Source: Verrucomicrobiaceae bacterium
Lineage (GTDB): Bacteria > Verrucomicrobiota > Verrucomicrobiia > Verrucomicrobiales > DEV007
Reading direction: 5' to 3'
Assembly: GCA_004211885.1 (NCBI GenBank)
Contig: SHBV01000022.1
Span: 1-47,509 of the forward strand
Length of the DNA: 47,509 nucleotides
Below, piece after piece: positions 1 through 8,320 of the stretch. Made by a program: the position numbers and the translations under genes. Positions within the stretch are counted from its first letter, which is position 1. Each line of letters opens with the position of its first letter. The notes below the pieces were generated by a model. That model did no database searches. It saw only the letters and a list, made by a program, of their open reading frames with translations, and was not told the origin of the DNA.

Positions 1-1106
1 CCTTCGCTGGAGGTTCCTTGGCGTCCCGCGGCCATCCATGTGTAATTACCAGGTCCTTTTTTGATTAAACGGTTAACGGGCCAAGTCTTACCCCCGTCAA
101 AGCTCATCCAAACCGTAATGTCAGTTCGTGTAGATCGATTCCCCGGAGAGCTAAACAACAGAATATCGCGATCCTCATAAGGTAATCGAATGAGCCCAGC
201 CTTACATCCATATATGTCAGGTGGACCATCAAAGAGTTCATCATCCTCATGTTCGCCTACCCAGGTTTCTCCGGCATCATGACTATAAGCAATTCGCCGG
301 TTACCGGGCCGCATGTGGGTTCTCGAGTTATGGTAAATGGTACCGTCCTTTAACTCAACGAGACCAGACTCTCCGGTCCCCTTCAGCGGAAAGGGTTCTG
401 AAGAATTCCAGCTCTTGCCTCGGTCATCACTGAAGAGGGCCATAGCGTAGAGATCATTAAAACGTTTCCTGTTCTTACCCTTGTTAAGATATTCCACGAA
501 TACCCTCGCAGGCATCAGGAGTCGTCCCTTCTTCGGGCCATTCTTTATGGTGACACCCGGGTCACAGGCACCGTTAGTGGCAGGCATCCAGCCATCCTTT
601 CCCGGCCTGATAGTGGTATCTTCAATCTTCCATGTCTTGCCGTGATCCTTACTACGGAAGAGTTTCTGAGCCGTCTTTAATGTCGTCATGAACACCATAA
701 TGTCTCCGTTCACTTCATCTACCATGACATTACCAAGACCAGTCCAGTTATTATTGGGGTATCTGCCATCATCACTCATGTCTCCATCAACTTCAATCAT
801 GTCTCCGACCTTAGATTCCTCGGTCCAGGTCTTGCCCCCATCCTCACTTCGCTTTACGCTGATATATTTAGCTTCATCAGTGCGTGAATTGTATCCTTTG
901 AAAACGAGGACCGATCCATCCATAGCGACAACGACCTGCCCAGTCAGAACTTCCTCATCCCAAACCTGAAAGGATGACTTCTGCTTTGCAATGTTTTCGG
1001 GAATGTTATTGGAACCTTTCTCTCCAAAGAGCAATCCGTTGAGAGTCATTAAAAAAAACGAAATTATGGCTAAAAAGAAACGTGTCATTGTTATTTCCGA
1101 ATTCAT
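1..1106 (-). CDS. Exo-alpha-sialidase / BNR-repeat protein (C-terminus beyond window)
   Basis: Reading the minus strand from ATG 1106 gives an open frame that runs off the left edge, so the 3' end is missing. The N-terminus is a Sec signal peptide (MTRFFLAIISFFLM, from an alternative start at 1088; the 1106 start has an AAGAAG-like ribosome site just upstream). Five Asp boxes are visible in order: SEDGGKTW, SKDHGKTW, SDDRGKSW, SHDAGETW and SFDGGKTW, at about one per propeller blade. This is the hallmark of the six-bladed sialidase fold. Family members release terminal sialic acids or act on related glycans outside the cytoplasm; some BNR proteins have other substrates, so the exact substrate is inferred. 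It is separated from the fasciclin gene by a terminator, so it is probably transcribed separately. Confidence 0.85.
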   Translation of the reverse strand, partial: MNSEITMTRFFLAIISFFLMTLNGLLFGEKGSNNIPENIAKQKSSFQVWDEEVLTGQVVVAMDGSVLVFKGYNSRTDEAKYISVKRSEDGGKTWTEESKVGDMIEVDGDMSDDGRYPNNNWTGLGNVMVDEVNGDIMVFMTTLKTAQKLFRSKDHGKTWKIEDTTIRPGKDGWMPATNGACDPGVTIKNGPKKGRLLMPARVFVEYLNKGKNRKRFNDLYAMALFSDDRGKSWNSSEPFPLKGTGESGLVELKDGTIYHNSRTHMRPGNRRIAYSHDAGETWVGEHEDDELFDGPPDIYGCKAGLIRLPYEDRDILLFSSPGNRSTRTDITVWMSFDGGKTWPVNRLIKKGPGNYTWMAAGRQGTSSE

Positions 1107-1190
1107 TATCTTCTTAAGAATTGGATTATTACCTCCTGAAACACCAAAGAAAAAGTTATATTTTTCTGAACCTACTTAATAGCAGAAACA

Positions 1191-1230
1191 CAAAAAAACC
1201 CGCGGAAGAACCTCCAAGTACTTCCGCGGG
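1191..1230 (-). terminator. Rho-independent terminator of the fasciclin gene
   Basis: A perfect 10-bp stem (CCCGCGGAAG at 1199-1208 with CTTCCGCGGG at 1221-1230) with a 12-nt loop. On the minus strand it is followed directly by a run of T (complement of the A-run at 1192-1198). It lies 28 bases past the stop codon of the fasciclin gene at 1258 and is oriented for it. Confidence 0.85.
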
Positions 1231-1257
1231 CTATATTTTCAGTTCCTTTACTTTAAA

Positions 1258-2025
1258 CTACCTATTGGCGACTAGCATTGCATCAAAAGCTTTACGAAGG
1301 GTCCAAGCTTTCGTAGTCATGCATCTGGAGTGACTTACCATTTTCATTGCTCTCTGTAACATGACCTTGTCCTTCTCAGCCACAGAACCTTTAGGCATTG
1401 ACATTAGTGCTTGAGCCGTGACCTCATAAATGGCAGCACATGCCTGGTGCTGACCGTGGTTGAAGAGAGGTACCGCTTTGTCAATTGCTACTTCAATCAG
1501 TTCACTACTAGCACTAGTGCTTGATGCCTGCTTATTTGCTGGTGGGATTAGCACAGTGTCAATGACGTGAATGACGCCATTACTGGCCTTGATATCTGTT
1601 GCTATGACCTTTGATTTGTTGAGAAACAGACCTGCTTTCTTTTTCTTAACATTGATGGTTTTTTTGTTGAGTGCAGTGGCTTTCTTGAGAGTCACAGCAA
1701 CTTTTGCTGGAACTTCTCCCGAAACGACATGGTAAGTAAGAATGTCTACCAATTTGTCTTTATTCTCCGGCTTTAGAAGGGACGCTAAAGTTTCTTTCGG
1801 CAACTTGGCAAAGGCTTCATCATTGGGTGCGAAGACTGTGAAAGGACCATCTCCCTTGAGTGCATCGACGAGTCCTGCAGCTGTCAGTGCGGCAGCTAAT
1901 GTTTTAAAATTTCCGTTGCTGACTGCAGTGTCTACAATGTCTTTTTTCTTGTCTTCAGCTGAAGCTGTTCCCATAGCAATTGATGCAAAGAACAGTGCGC
2001 TTGTTAAGTACTTGATTATTTTCAT
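1258..2025 (-). CDS. Secreted fasciclin (FAS1) domain protein with extra C-terminal domain
   Basis: 255 residues. A signal peptide (ending near ASA, residue 23) is followed by one FAS1 domain at about 28-162. This shows the H1-like block FTVFAPNDEAFAKLP, the central YHVV and the H2-like block VIHVIDTVLIPP. FAS1 proteins are extracytoplasmic adhesion or matrix proteins; the ligand here is unknown. After a Ser/Ala-rich linker (165-175) comes a second, roughly 80-residue helical region I do not recognise by name, containing His190, His193, Cys196, His232 and Cys235. Bacterial single-FAS1 proteins are usually about 160-190 residues, so this one is long because of that tail. The gene stands alone, with its own terminator downstream and tRNA-Tyr upstream. 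Confidence 0.88.
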   Translation of the reverse strand: MKIIKYLTSALFFASIAMGTASAEDKKKDIVDTAVSNGNFKTLAAALTAAGLVDALKGDGPFTVFAPNDEAFAKLPKETLASLLKPENKDKLVDILTYHVVSGEVPAKVAVTLKKATALNKKTINVKKKKAGLFLNKSKVIATDIKASNGVIHVIDTVLIPPANKQASSTSASSELIEVAIDKAVPLFNHGQHQACAAIYEVTAQALMSMPKGSVAEKDKVMLQRAMKMVSHSRCMTTKAWTLRKAFDAMLVANR

Positions 2026-2156
2026 GTTTTGTATTGTTAATGTTTTTGTGAATAGAAAAGCGTCATTAGATTTCTGACACTGATGAATTGAACGCTCGGC
2101 ATTTGAGATCGGATCTAAAATAATATTTATTATTTCAAGGATCGGAATCTCCCAAA

Positions 2157-2181
2157 AATAAATGCTACTGACTCATTTATT
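2157..2181 (-). other. AT-rich inverted repeat between tRNA-Tyr and the fasciclin gene
   Basis: AATAAATG (2157-2164) pairs with CATTTATT (2174-2181) across a 9-nt loop. Read on the minus strand it is followed by three to four T. It could end the tRNA transcript or act as an operator for the fasciclin gene. The stem is all A/T except one pair, so the call is weak. Confidence 0.3.
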
Positions 2182-2251
2182 GAACCGGCTGGTAGAAGAA
2201 AAATTTAACCTGATCAATTTATCGGAACCAAAAACTGAACAATTAAAAAAG

Positions 2252-2333
2252 TGGGCAGGAGAGGATTCGAACCTCTGAAGGCATAGCCAGCAGATTTACA
2301 GTCTGCCCCGTTTGACCGCTTCGGTACCTACCC
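2252..2333 (-). tRNA. tRNA-Tyr (anticodon GUA)
   Basis: 82 nt on the minus strand. The 7-bp acceptor stem is GGGTAGG/CCTGCCC with one G-U pair and discriminator A. The D arm carries AAGCGGTCAAA, the anticodon arm is GCAGA-CTGTAAA-TCTGC (anticodon GTA), a 13-nt variable arm follows as in bacterial tRNA-Tyr, and the T arm is AGAGG-TTCGAAT-CCTCT. The 3' CCA is not encoded, so it must be added by CCA transferase. A six-T run follows one base after the discriminator. Confidence 0.97.
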
Positions 2334-2398
2334 TTTTTTGGTGCGGAGGAGCAGATGAAAGCTGAAAAGAGCGGTATTTGCAAGCAATTTCGGTGCTC

Positions 2399-3925
2399 TT
2401 AATCCTTCTTCTCCTCTACTTTTCCAAAATTTAATACTTTTCGCTGAACCAATTGATACCTTCCTCCACTACCAACGGACTCGTAATCCTTATCCTCTTC
2501 GCTCGTTTCTTTTCTTCTATCATAGAAATGGACCTGACCTTTGCCCTGAACTGAGCCGACCGGACCCTTAACTAGGAGAGCCGTCCCCTCGTCTATCCCA
2601 ATGCCTAGTATCTGCGGGAAACGGTCCACTACTGAAGACAAGTCCTTGAAACGGTTCCTCTCAGCAAAGTGCTGGTCAATAGCAACTCCTTTCAAAAATC
2701 CAAGACCCTTTTCATAGCCTTCAGCCATCATGTCCTGATTACCAAGTGGATTGCCCCGCACCAGATACTCTGCCTGTATTGATGCCCCCGCAGAGCTGCC
2801 CATGATGACGCCTCCTTTTTTAAGAACCTCACGCATGAGCCCCAGAGCTTTAGTACTATGATACGCATCTACAAAACGCCACTGCCTACCACCACCGAAC
2901 CAGATTCCGGTCGCTCTTTTAAGAACCTTTATATATTTATCCCCATCAACTTCACTGAAAGTTCTCCCCGATAAGACAGTCACCTCCTTAGCACCAAATT
3001 TACGGAAAGCATTCGCAATGGCCCCACTATCTTTGACCATCGAATCCGGAACAGCCGTCGGCAAAACAACGATAGAGGATTGGTCCCCGCCCGCTATTTG
3101 AATAAATCTTTTCGTCACGGACCTGGGCATTGGACCACCTCCTATGATGATAAGTGTTCCCTTTTCAACCCTAGGATCAGAAAGTTTTTTCGCAGGAAAA
3201 TTAGGGCCGTTCCTAGCAATTGCGGCGAATCTCAATGCCGTGAGATCAGCGACCCTTGACTCCTCACTTAAAATAATCTTCTTCTCTTTGCGAGCATCAG
3301 AAGCGGCCAAAGTAATACTAATTTCACCTTCATTAAGTAACCGCATGGCCCTACCCCTCAGGATGAGTGAAGAACCCTTTGCAAAATCATAGAGGACCGT
3401 CCCTTTTTTTTGTTTTAATTTCTTTGCTGGAGAATGTCGGATCTCAGCTCCGGGGAAAAGATCAGATCCAGAAATTCCAAAACCTTCAATTAATTTTCCC
3501 CCGGCACCGAGCACGGCTCGTCGATTAATTAAAGATTTAATCGAATCAAGATACTTACAATTTATTAGAGAATCGGGTACCTGACCCACGAGCCAGAGAC
3601 CATTAGCAGCCTCGATATTCTCCTGAACCTTGTCTGACTCTAATGTCAGTAAATTGATTCCCTTAACTCTTTCTTTGGAAACTTTCTCCCGAATTGTAGC
3701 GGCATGATCCCTCGAAGTCTTAGAGCCATCCAAAGCTAGGACAAGGATCTTAGCTTCGTCACCAGAAAAGTCTGAAAACTTCTTTAATGACTCATCATTA
3801 ACAGGGTCCGATGATAATATAATAGTGCCTCGAATACCGGCCGGATTGATTCTCTCAGAACCGTGAGCCGAGCATAAGAACGCAAAAAAAAATATAAGAA
3901 ATGGGGAAAGACGCTCTAATGACAT
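2399..3925 (-). CDS. Secreted cyanophycinase-like peptidase (S51 family), duplicated domain
   Basis: 508 residues with a signal peptide (cleavage near CSAHGS, about 22). The C-terminal half (about 255-475) is a recognisable S51/cyanophycinase domain: LIIIGGGPMPRSV, the glycine-rich IWFGGGRQWRF, the nucleophile elbow GSSAGAS (Ser378), DQHF (His419) and GIDEGTALLVKG. Relatives hydrolyse cyanophycin (beta-Asp-Arg polymer) or alpha-aspartyl peptides. The N-terminal half (about 30-245) seems to be a second, degenerate copy: LWLVGQVPDSL sits where the IWFGGG segment should be, LGAGGKLIEG replaces the Ser elbow and SSLILRGRAMRLL mirrors the TALLVKG strand. It therefore lacks a nucleophile. The FG-GAP gene ends 44 bases upstream, so the two may be co-transcribed. 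Export fits use of extracellular polymer; the true substrate is inferred. Confidence 0.85.
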   Translation of the reverse strand: MSLERLSPFLIFFFAFLCSAHGSERINPAGIRGTIILSSDPVNDESLKKFSDFSGDEAKILVLALDGSKTSRDHAATIREKVSKERVKGINLLTLESDKVQENIEAANGLWLVGQVPDSLINCKYLDSIKSLINRRAVLGAGGKLIEGFGISGSDLFPGAEIRHSPAKKLKQKKGTVLYDFAKGSSLILRGRAMRLLNEGEISITLAASDARKEKKIILSEESRVADLTALRFAAIARNGPNFPAKKLSDPRVEKGTLIIIGGGPMPRSVTKRFIQIAGGDQSSIVVLPTAVPDSMVKDSGAIANAFRKFGAKEVTVLSGRTFSEVDGDKYIKVLKRATGIWFGGGRQWRFVDAYHSTKALGLMREVLKKGGVIMGSSAGASIQAEYLVRGNPLGNQDMMAEGYEKGLGFLKGVAIDQHFAERNRFKDLSSVVDRFPQILGIGIDEGTALLVKGPVGSVQGKGQVHFYDRRKETSEEDKDYESVGSGGRYQLVQRKVLNFGKVEEKKD

Positions 3926-3969
3926 TATATCCGCAAAAACGACCTTGATCCCAGGCCAAGTAAGAAACT

Positions 3970-5205
3970 TTAATCCGATTCTTGGGATGATCGGTTCCAG
4001 TAAATGACAATGTTTTTAGTCGCTCTTCCAGCCGCTATCACATCGAGTTTCCCATCTCCGTTCAGATCACTCAACTTAAGATCCTCACAGGCCATTCCAT
4101 TGTCATCAAGAGTATGAGATTTCCAGCCCTTATCCGCTTGTTCATATATACGGATTCCAACCTTACCCTCTTTGTCCGGTCCTCTCCAGCCGGCAACAAC
4201 CTGAAGCTTACCCGTACCAAGAACATCGGCTAAACCGAGAGCGTGCCCCTGACTCAAAGAATCATCCAGAACGGTCCTAGTCGGTTCCTCGTTCGAGGAG
4301 GCTGGCGGAGCATAGACTACAAGCTCGTTACCATGAAATGGCTCAATGGCAGTGATCAGACCATCGTTGCCATTTCCACGATAGGCCCTGACCTCTCCAA
4401 CGCCCTTAGAGAGCGGATTCTTGACCATGTGAATCGACTTCCAAGGACTCTCGTCAGTGACCTTACTAGTGTAGCGTATACCTTTTATTCCTTCCTTACC
4501 ACCAAGGATAATTACCTCTTCTCCCGTCTCCTTACTGAAAGTGATCAGGTCAAAATTGTGTGTGATGTGAAAACTCGCATCGACAAGTTCGCTGCCCCAA
4601 TTGCCTTCCTCAGGCTTTTCTCCGGGAACATAAGCCAATAGACGCACGGGATCGCCCTGGCCTCCCTTATTGCCTCTACCATGAAGAGGAAGAACGAGCA
4701 ATCTGTACTTTTTTTCTCCGACCTTCATCCAGTGCATCCGGTGCACGGTAGGTTCATGAGCGCTCATCTTGACTGAGCCCCAAAGACCAGTCGGATCTTC
4801 CGGCCGAATCAAATAATGAACTGACCCTGATTTCTCCGCGTCTGTCGTTTCACCAGGGTTCCAGTTAGCACCCACAGCCACTTCAACCTTACCATCACCA
4901 TCAATGTCCCTCGAAGCGATACAAACATTGTCAAGGAACCGGGTACCGACGCGTGGGTTCAAATTCTCTGCCATGACAAAACGTTTCCAGTCCCCGTTCC
5001 TGTACCAGACAATCTGTGATTTATCTGCCAAGAGAATATCCAGCTTCTTGTCACCGTCCACATCACCAATAGACAAACCGTAACCGATTGAAATTTTAGC
5101 ATCGATCACTTGTCTCTCAAATTTAGGTTCTGAACCTATAGTCAGATCCAATTGAGCGGTGACAGTAATAACAGAGAGCAATATCAAATAACGAAAAAAC
5201 AACAT
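3970..5205 (-). CDS. Secreted FG-GAP/VCBS repeat protein
   Basis: 411 residues, with a signal peptide (MLFFRYLILLSVITVTAQ). FG-GAP-type Ca2+-binding loops appear at DVDGDKKLDILL (about 48-59), DIDGDGKVEVAVG (about 100-112) and DLNGDGKLDVIAAG near the C-terminus (about 385-398), with further degenerate blades between. This pattern forms a seven-bladed integrin-alpha-like propeller. Such proteins are common in PVC genomes and are thought to bind surfaces, proteins or glycans; no catalytic residues are evident. It is the first gene of a possible two-gene unit with the cyanophycinase-like gene, and is divergent from the NodT lipoprotein gene (121-base gap). Confidence 0.85.
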   Translation of the reverse strand: MLFFRYLILLSVITVTAQLDLTIGSEPKFERQVIDAKISIGYGLSIGDVDGDKKLDILLADKSQIVWYRNGDWKRFVMAENLNPRVGTRFLDNVCIASRDIDGDGKVEVAVGANWNPGETTDAEKSGSVHYLIRPEDPTGLWGSVKMSAHEPTVHRMHWMKVGEKKYRLLVLPLHGRGNKGGQGDPVRLLAYVPGEKPEEGNWGSELVDASFHITHNFDLITFSKETGEEVIILGGKEGIKGIRYTSKVTDESPWKSIHMVKNPLSKGVGEVRAYRGNGNDGLITAIEPFHGNELVVYAPPASSNEEPTRTVLDDSLSQGHALGLADVLGTGKLQVVAGWRGPDKEGKVGIRIYEQADKGWKSHTLDDNGMACEDLKLSDLNGDGKLDVIAAGRATKNIVIYWNRSSQESD

Positions 5206-5326
5206 AAGAAATAGAGTATGAGAAGTAAGGCCAAGTGTTAAGCGTAAAAGTTATTATCTTTAAAAAAAAAGAATTCCTTATCCTGAAATGGACATTAGCC
5301 TCACACTCTGATAAGAAGCCTGCGGA

Positions 5327-6727
5327 ATGATCCGCTTTTTCCCTATCTTAATTGTTACTGCCCTGCTCTCCTCAGGGTGTCAGTTTGGGGGAATCGGAGG
5401 AATCAAAAGACCCCAGCGAGAAGCTCCTCTCATGACCCCCGAATCATGGATCAGCGCCTCCAAAGCAAACCGGGGAAAGATTAACAGAGGATGGTTGAAG
5501 AATTTGGGTGATCCTAAATTGATTAAAATCACTCAAGAAGCCCTCAATAACAATCATGACCTTAGGGTATCCGCGCTATTACTGGAATCAGCAAAAGAAG
5601 GAACTATCATAGGAAGAGCAGCTCGTTTCCCATCCCTTAATCTCGGAGGATCAAATTCGAGATCAAGGAGCAATCAAGAACCACCTAATTATTCTTCGAA
5701 CTACGGTCTAACGTTATCCGCTTCTTGGGAAATTGATCTTTGGGGAAGGTTAAGGAATCTGGACAGGGCCCAATATGAGGATCTGGTAGCGGCCAGAGCT
5801 GATTATAATGCGGCCAGACTATCACTCGTGGCCAACACAGCAAAGTCATGGTTTAACCTTATCACTGCGCAACAGCTTCTAGAACTCGCAGAAAAGACAA
5901 AGAAAAGTTACGATGCCAATTATCGAATCACTGAACGTAATTACAAAGCAGGTGACGTGACAGCAAGCCCACTCGCAGTGCAATTTGCTAGGAACCAGGT
6001 CGCTTCAGCCGAAAGGAACCTGATCAATCAAAAACTTGCCAGAAAAGAAGCTGCGAGAACCGTCGAGCTTTTACTTGGAAGGTATCCAAATGGTGAACTC
6101 CAAAGTGGTAATACTCTGCCAACACTCAGAGGGAAAGTGCCTGCCGGAATACCTTCAGAAATGTTACTCCGAAGACCTGACCTTGTGTCTGCCTCAGCGG
6201 CCATCCGAGCATCCGCAGAACGGGCAGACGCATCCAGAAAAGATTTGTTCCCTTCATTCTCACTGACGGGGAGAGGCTCCACATCAAGTTCTAAACTTGA
6301 TCAATTGATTTTAGATCCTGAGGCCATAGCCTGGAGCACTGCCACTTCAGTGGCCCAGACCCTCTTCAGGTCCGGAGCTAAGACTGCGAGTGCAAGAATC
6401 GCTCTTCAGCAGAATGAAAGAACAATCAGACGTTTCTCAAGCCAAATGCTGAGAGCTCTGCGTGAAGTCGAATCGGCGCTTTCAACAGAAAGCTCACTCT
6501 CAGAACAAACAAAGTTCCTGACAATCGAATTGCGGCAAGCCGAACTGGCAGAGAGGCAAGCAGGTAGGGATTACTCAGAAGGATTAGTCCGAATCATTTC
6601 GGTCCTCGAGGCTCAGAGAAGGGCAGTCGCCTCAAGAAGAGCAATGATCTTTCTAAAAAACCAAAGACTTCAGAACAGAATAGACCTGCACCTTGCCTTG
6701 GGAGGCGATTTTAATAATGGCCCCTAG
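5327..6727 (+). CDS. Outer-membrane efflux lipoprotein, NodT/OprM type (TolC family)
   Basis: 466 residues. The N-terminus has a lipoprotein signal with lipobox LSSGC (lipidated Cys18). The rest carries the two outer-membrane-efflux repeats of the TolC fold: long alpha-helical stretches, the strand segment YGLTLSASWEIDLWGRLRN (about 125-143) and the conserved RRPDL (about 287-291). The length is normal for the family (about 460-490). TolC-type proteins form the outer-membrane channel of tripartite pumps with an inner-membrane pump and a periplasmic adaptor, but no such partner is encoded next to it. It either serves a distant pump or its partners were lost here. The neighbour at 6775 converges on it. 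Confidence 0.92.
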   Translation: MIRFFPILIVTALLSSGCQFGGIGGIKRPQREAPLMTPESWISASKANRGKINRGWLKNLGDPKLIKITQEALNNNHDLRVSALLLESAKEGTIIGRAARFPSLNLGGSNSRSRSNQEPPNYSSNYGLTLSASWEIDLWGRLRNLDRAQYEDLVAARADYNAARLSLVANTAKSWFNLITAQQLLELAEKTKKSYDANYRITERNYKAGDVTASPLAVQFARNQVASAERNLINQKLARKEAARTVELLLGRYPNGELQSGNTLPTLRGKVPAGIPSEMLLRRPDLVSASAAIRASAERADASRKDLFPSFSLTGRGSTSSSKLDQLILDPEAIAWSTATSVAQTLFRSGAKTASARIALQQNERTIRRFSSQMLRALREVESALSTESSLSEQTKFLTIELRQAELAERQAGRDYSEGLVRIISVLEAQRRAVASRRAMIFLKNQRLQNRIDLHLALGGDFNNGP

Positions 6728-6774
6728 GTTTTACGCAATCCACGCAAATTGTTCTAAATTTTCTCTGAAAAAAA

Positions 6775-7449
6775 TTACAACTTTTTGACCTTCAGGCTAC
6801 GGACGGAAAATTTCTGACCATGGTCCTGAATAGCGATCTTACCTGAATCGGCAAGTTTTTTACCTTTTGGCTTCTTAGCCGCAAGGTCCATGTTGTCCTG
6901 AACTTTTTTGCCGTTAAGTACAACGGACACTTTCCCTTCCTTCATTGTTAACTGTATGCGGTTCCACTCACCTGCAGGCTTAGAAGCATTCGTTAATGGA
7001 CCGGCTGTCTGAATCACTCCGCCCAGATCATGTTGGCCAAGCTTCTTCTTACCGTAACAGTCTAAGATCTGGACTTCGAACCCGTGTTTCGTTGCATCAG
7101 ACTCATCGTAGATACGAAAGTAGAGTCCAGAATTTCCGCCCTTACCATGCTTATACTCAAATTCAAAAACGAAGTCCTCATAGTCTTCGGTTAGCCAAAG
7201 GTAAGAACCGTATCGGGTCCAACCCTTCTCGCCCGGACGAGGGTCAAGGAAGAGGGATCCGTCCTTTTGAACTTGCCAGTTCCCTTCAGTCTTCACCGAC
7301 ATTCCATTTCCTGTGAACGTGGTCCAGGTCCCATCCTTATTAATCTTCGGCTTTTCTTTACCATTAAAAATTGAAGCAAATCCGTCATCTGCAAATGAAG
7401 GAAAGACAAAAGAAAAAAGGCTAATCGAGGAAAAAATGAAAAGTTTCAT
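6775..7449 (-). CDS. Secreted DUF1080 (3-keto-disaccharide hydrolase-like) protein
   Basis: 224 residues with a signal peptide ending near SFADDG. Nearly all of the mature part is one DUF1080 domain (about 28-223), a concanavalin-like beta sandwich related to LamG. It is recognised by FASIFNGKE at the start, then FEFEYKHGKGGNSGLYFRI, GFEVQILDCYG, the AGEWNRIQL block and IAIQDHGQ near the end. Some DUF1080 members hydrolyse 3-keto-glycosides; others may only bind glycan, so activity is inferred. It is a single gene convergent with the NodT gene and divergent from the EF-hand gene, with a 199-base gap that shows no other gene. Confidence 0.88.
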   Translation of the reverse strand: MKLFIFSSISLFSFVFPSFADDGFASIFNGKEKPKINKDGTWTTFTGNGMSVKTEGNWQVQKDGSLFLDPRPGEKGWTRYGSYLWLTEDYEDFVFEFEYKHGKGGNSGLYFRIYDESDATKHGFEVQILDCYGKKKLGQHDLGGVIQTAGPLTNASKPAGEWNRIQLTMKEGKVSVVLNGKKVQDNMDLAAKKPKGKKLADSGKIAIQDHGQKFSVRSLKVKKL

Positions 7450-7648
7450 GACAAAATTCCTATCACATCACAAACAAAACGAAAACAATAATCAGTTCCT
7501 AATACCCTGCTTATATAGGAACATTATTATGAATTATCGATATCTATTGAATTTTTAGTTAAAAATTCCAGTCAAAACATCATGCTGGGGTAATCTAAAA
7601 AAGACTATTCTATATCAAACCAAACTTATAATTTCAGCCGCTATCACT

Positions 7649-8299
7649 ATGAAAACCAAATATTTTCAAACCTCCATCGCCATCGCCGGGCTAGTAATCA
7701 GTCTGAGCTGCACATCCTTTTCTCAAGAAGAGAGAGAAAGACCAGGCAGAGGCCCCGATCCAAGGCCTCCCCGATCAGAATCTCCTGGCCAGTCTCAAAC
7801 TGCCTCATTGTTCCAAGTACTGGACCGGAACCGTGACGGTAAGTTACAACAAAATGAAATTGATATGGCAGTAGTCATTTTGCGTCGGATGGACCAGAAC
7901 AAAGACGGCGACGTGAGCCTAAACGAAATAAAATCTCTGCCGCGCCGACCAGACAATTCGAATCAAAGGCGTCCGGACCAACAAAATCCGAACCAGAACC
8001 GTCCATCCAGAAGACCCTCACTTGAAACTTTTGACAAGAACGAAGATGGAAAAATCAGTAAAGAAGAGGCACCGGACCGACTCAAGGAACGGTTCGACGA
8101 GGTCGATAAGAACAGTGACGGATTCATTGATAAGGAGGAACAAACTGCGATGTTTGAAGCATTCAGGAGACGTTTTCAGCAAGGACAGGGAGGGCAACCG
8201 AACCGATCCAATCCAAACAGACCCAATCGGCCCGATCCGAACGCTGGACAGGGACGCACTGAAAGACCAAGACGCCCTCCCGTAGAAAAAGAAGAATAA
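7649..8299 (+). CDS. Secreted EF-hand calcium-binding protein
   Basis: 216 residues with an N-terminal signal peptide. There are four canonical 12-residue EF-hand loops: DRNRDGKLQQNE, DQNKDGDVSLNE, DKNEDGKISKEE and DKNSDGFIDKEE, arranged as two pairs. Between and after them lie Arg/Pro/Asn/Gln-rich low-complexity stretches (about 25-50, 100-125 and 175-216), so the protein is basic and probably partly disordered. It probably binds Ca2+ in the periplasm or outside. Its stop is 21 bases before the next start, so it is likely the first gene of an operon with the cytochrome protein and the DUF1501 protein. Confidence 0.9.
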   Translation: MKTKYFQTSIAIAGLVISLSCTSFSQEERERPGRGPDPRPPRSESPGQSQTASLFQVLDRNRDGKLQQNEIDMAVVILRRMDQNKDGDVSLNEIKSLPRRPDNSNQRRPDQQNPNQNRPSRRPSLETFDKNEDGKISKEEAPDRLKERFDEVDKNSDGFIDKEEQTAMFEAFRRRFQQGQGGQPNRSNPNRPNRPDPNAGQGRTERPRRPPVEKEE

Positions 8300-8320
8300 A
8301 TTATTAAATCCATTCTTAAA

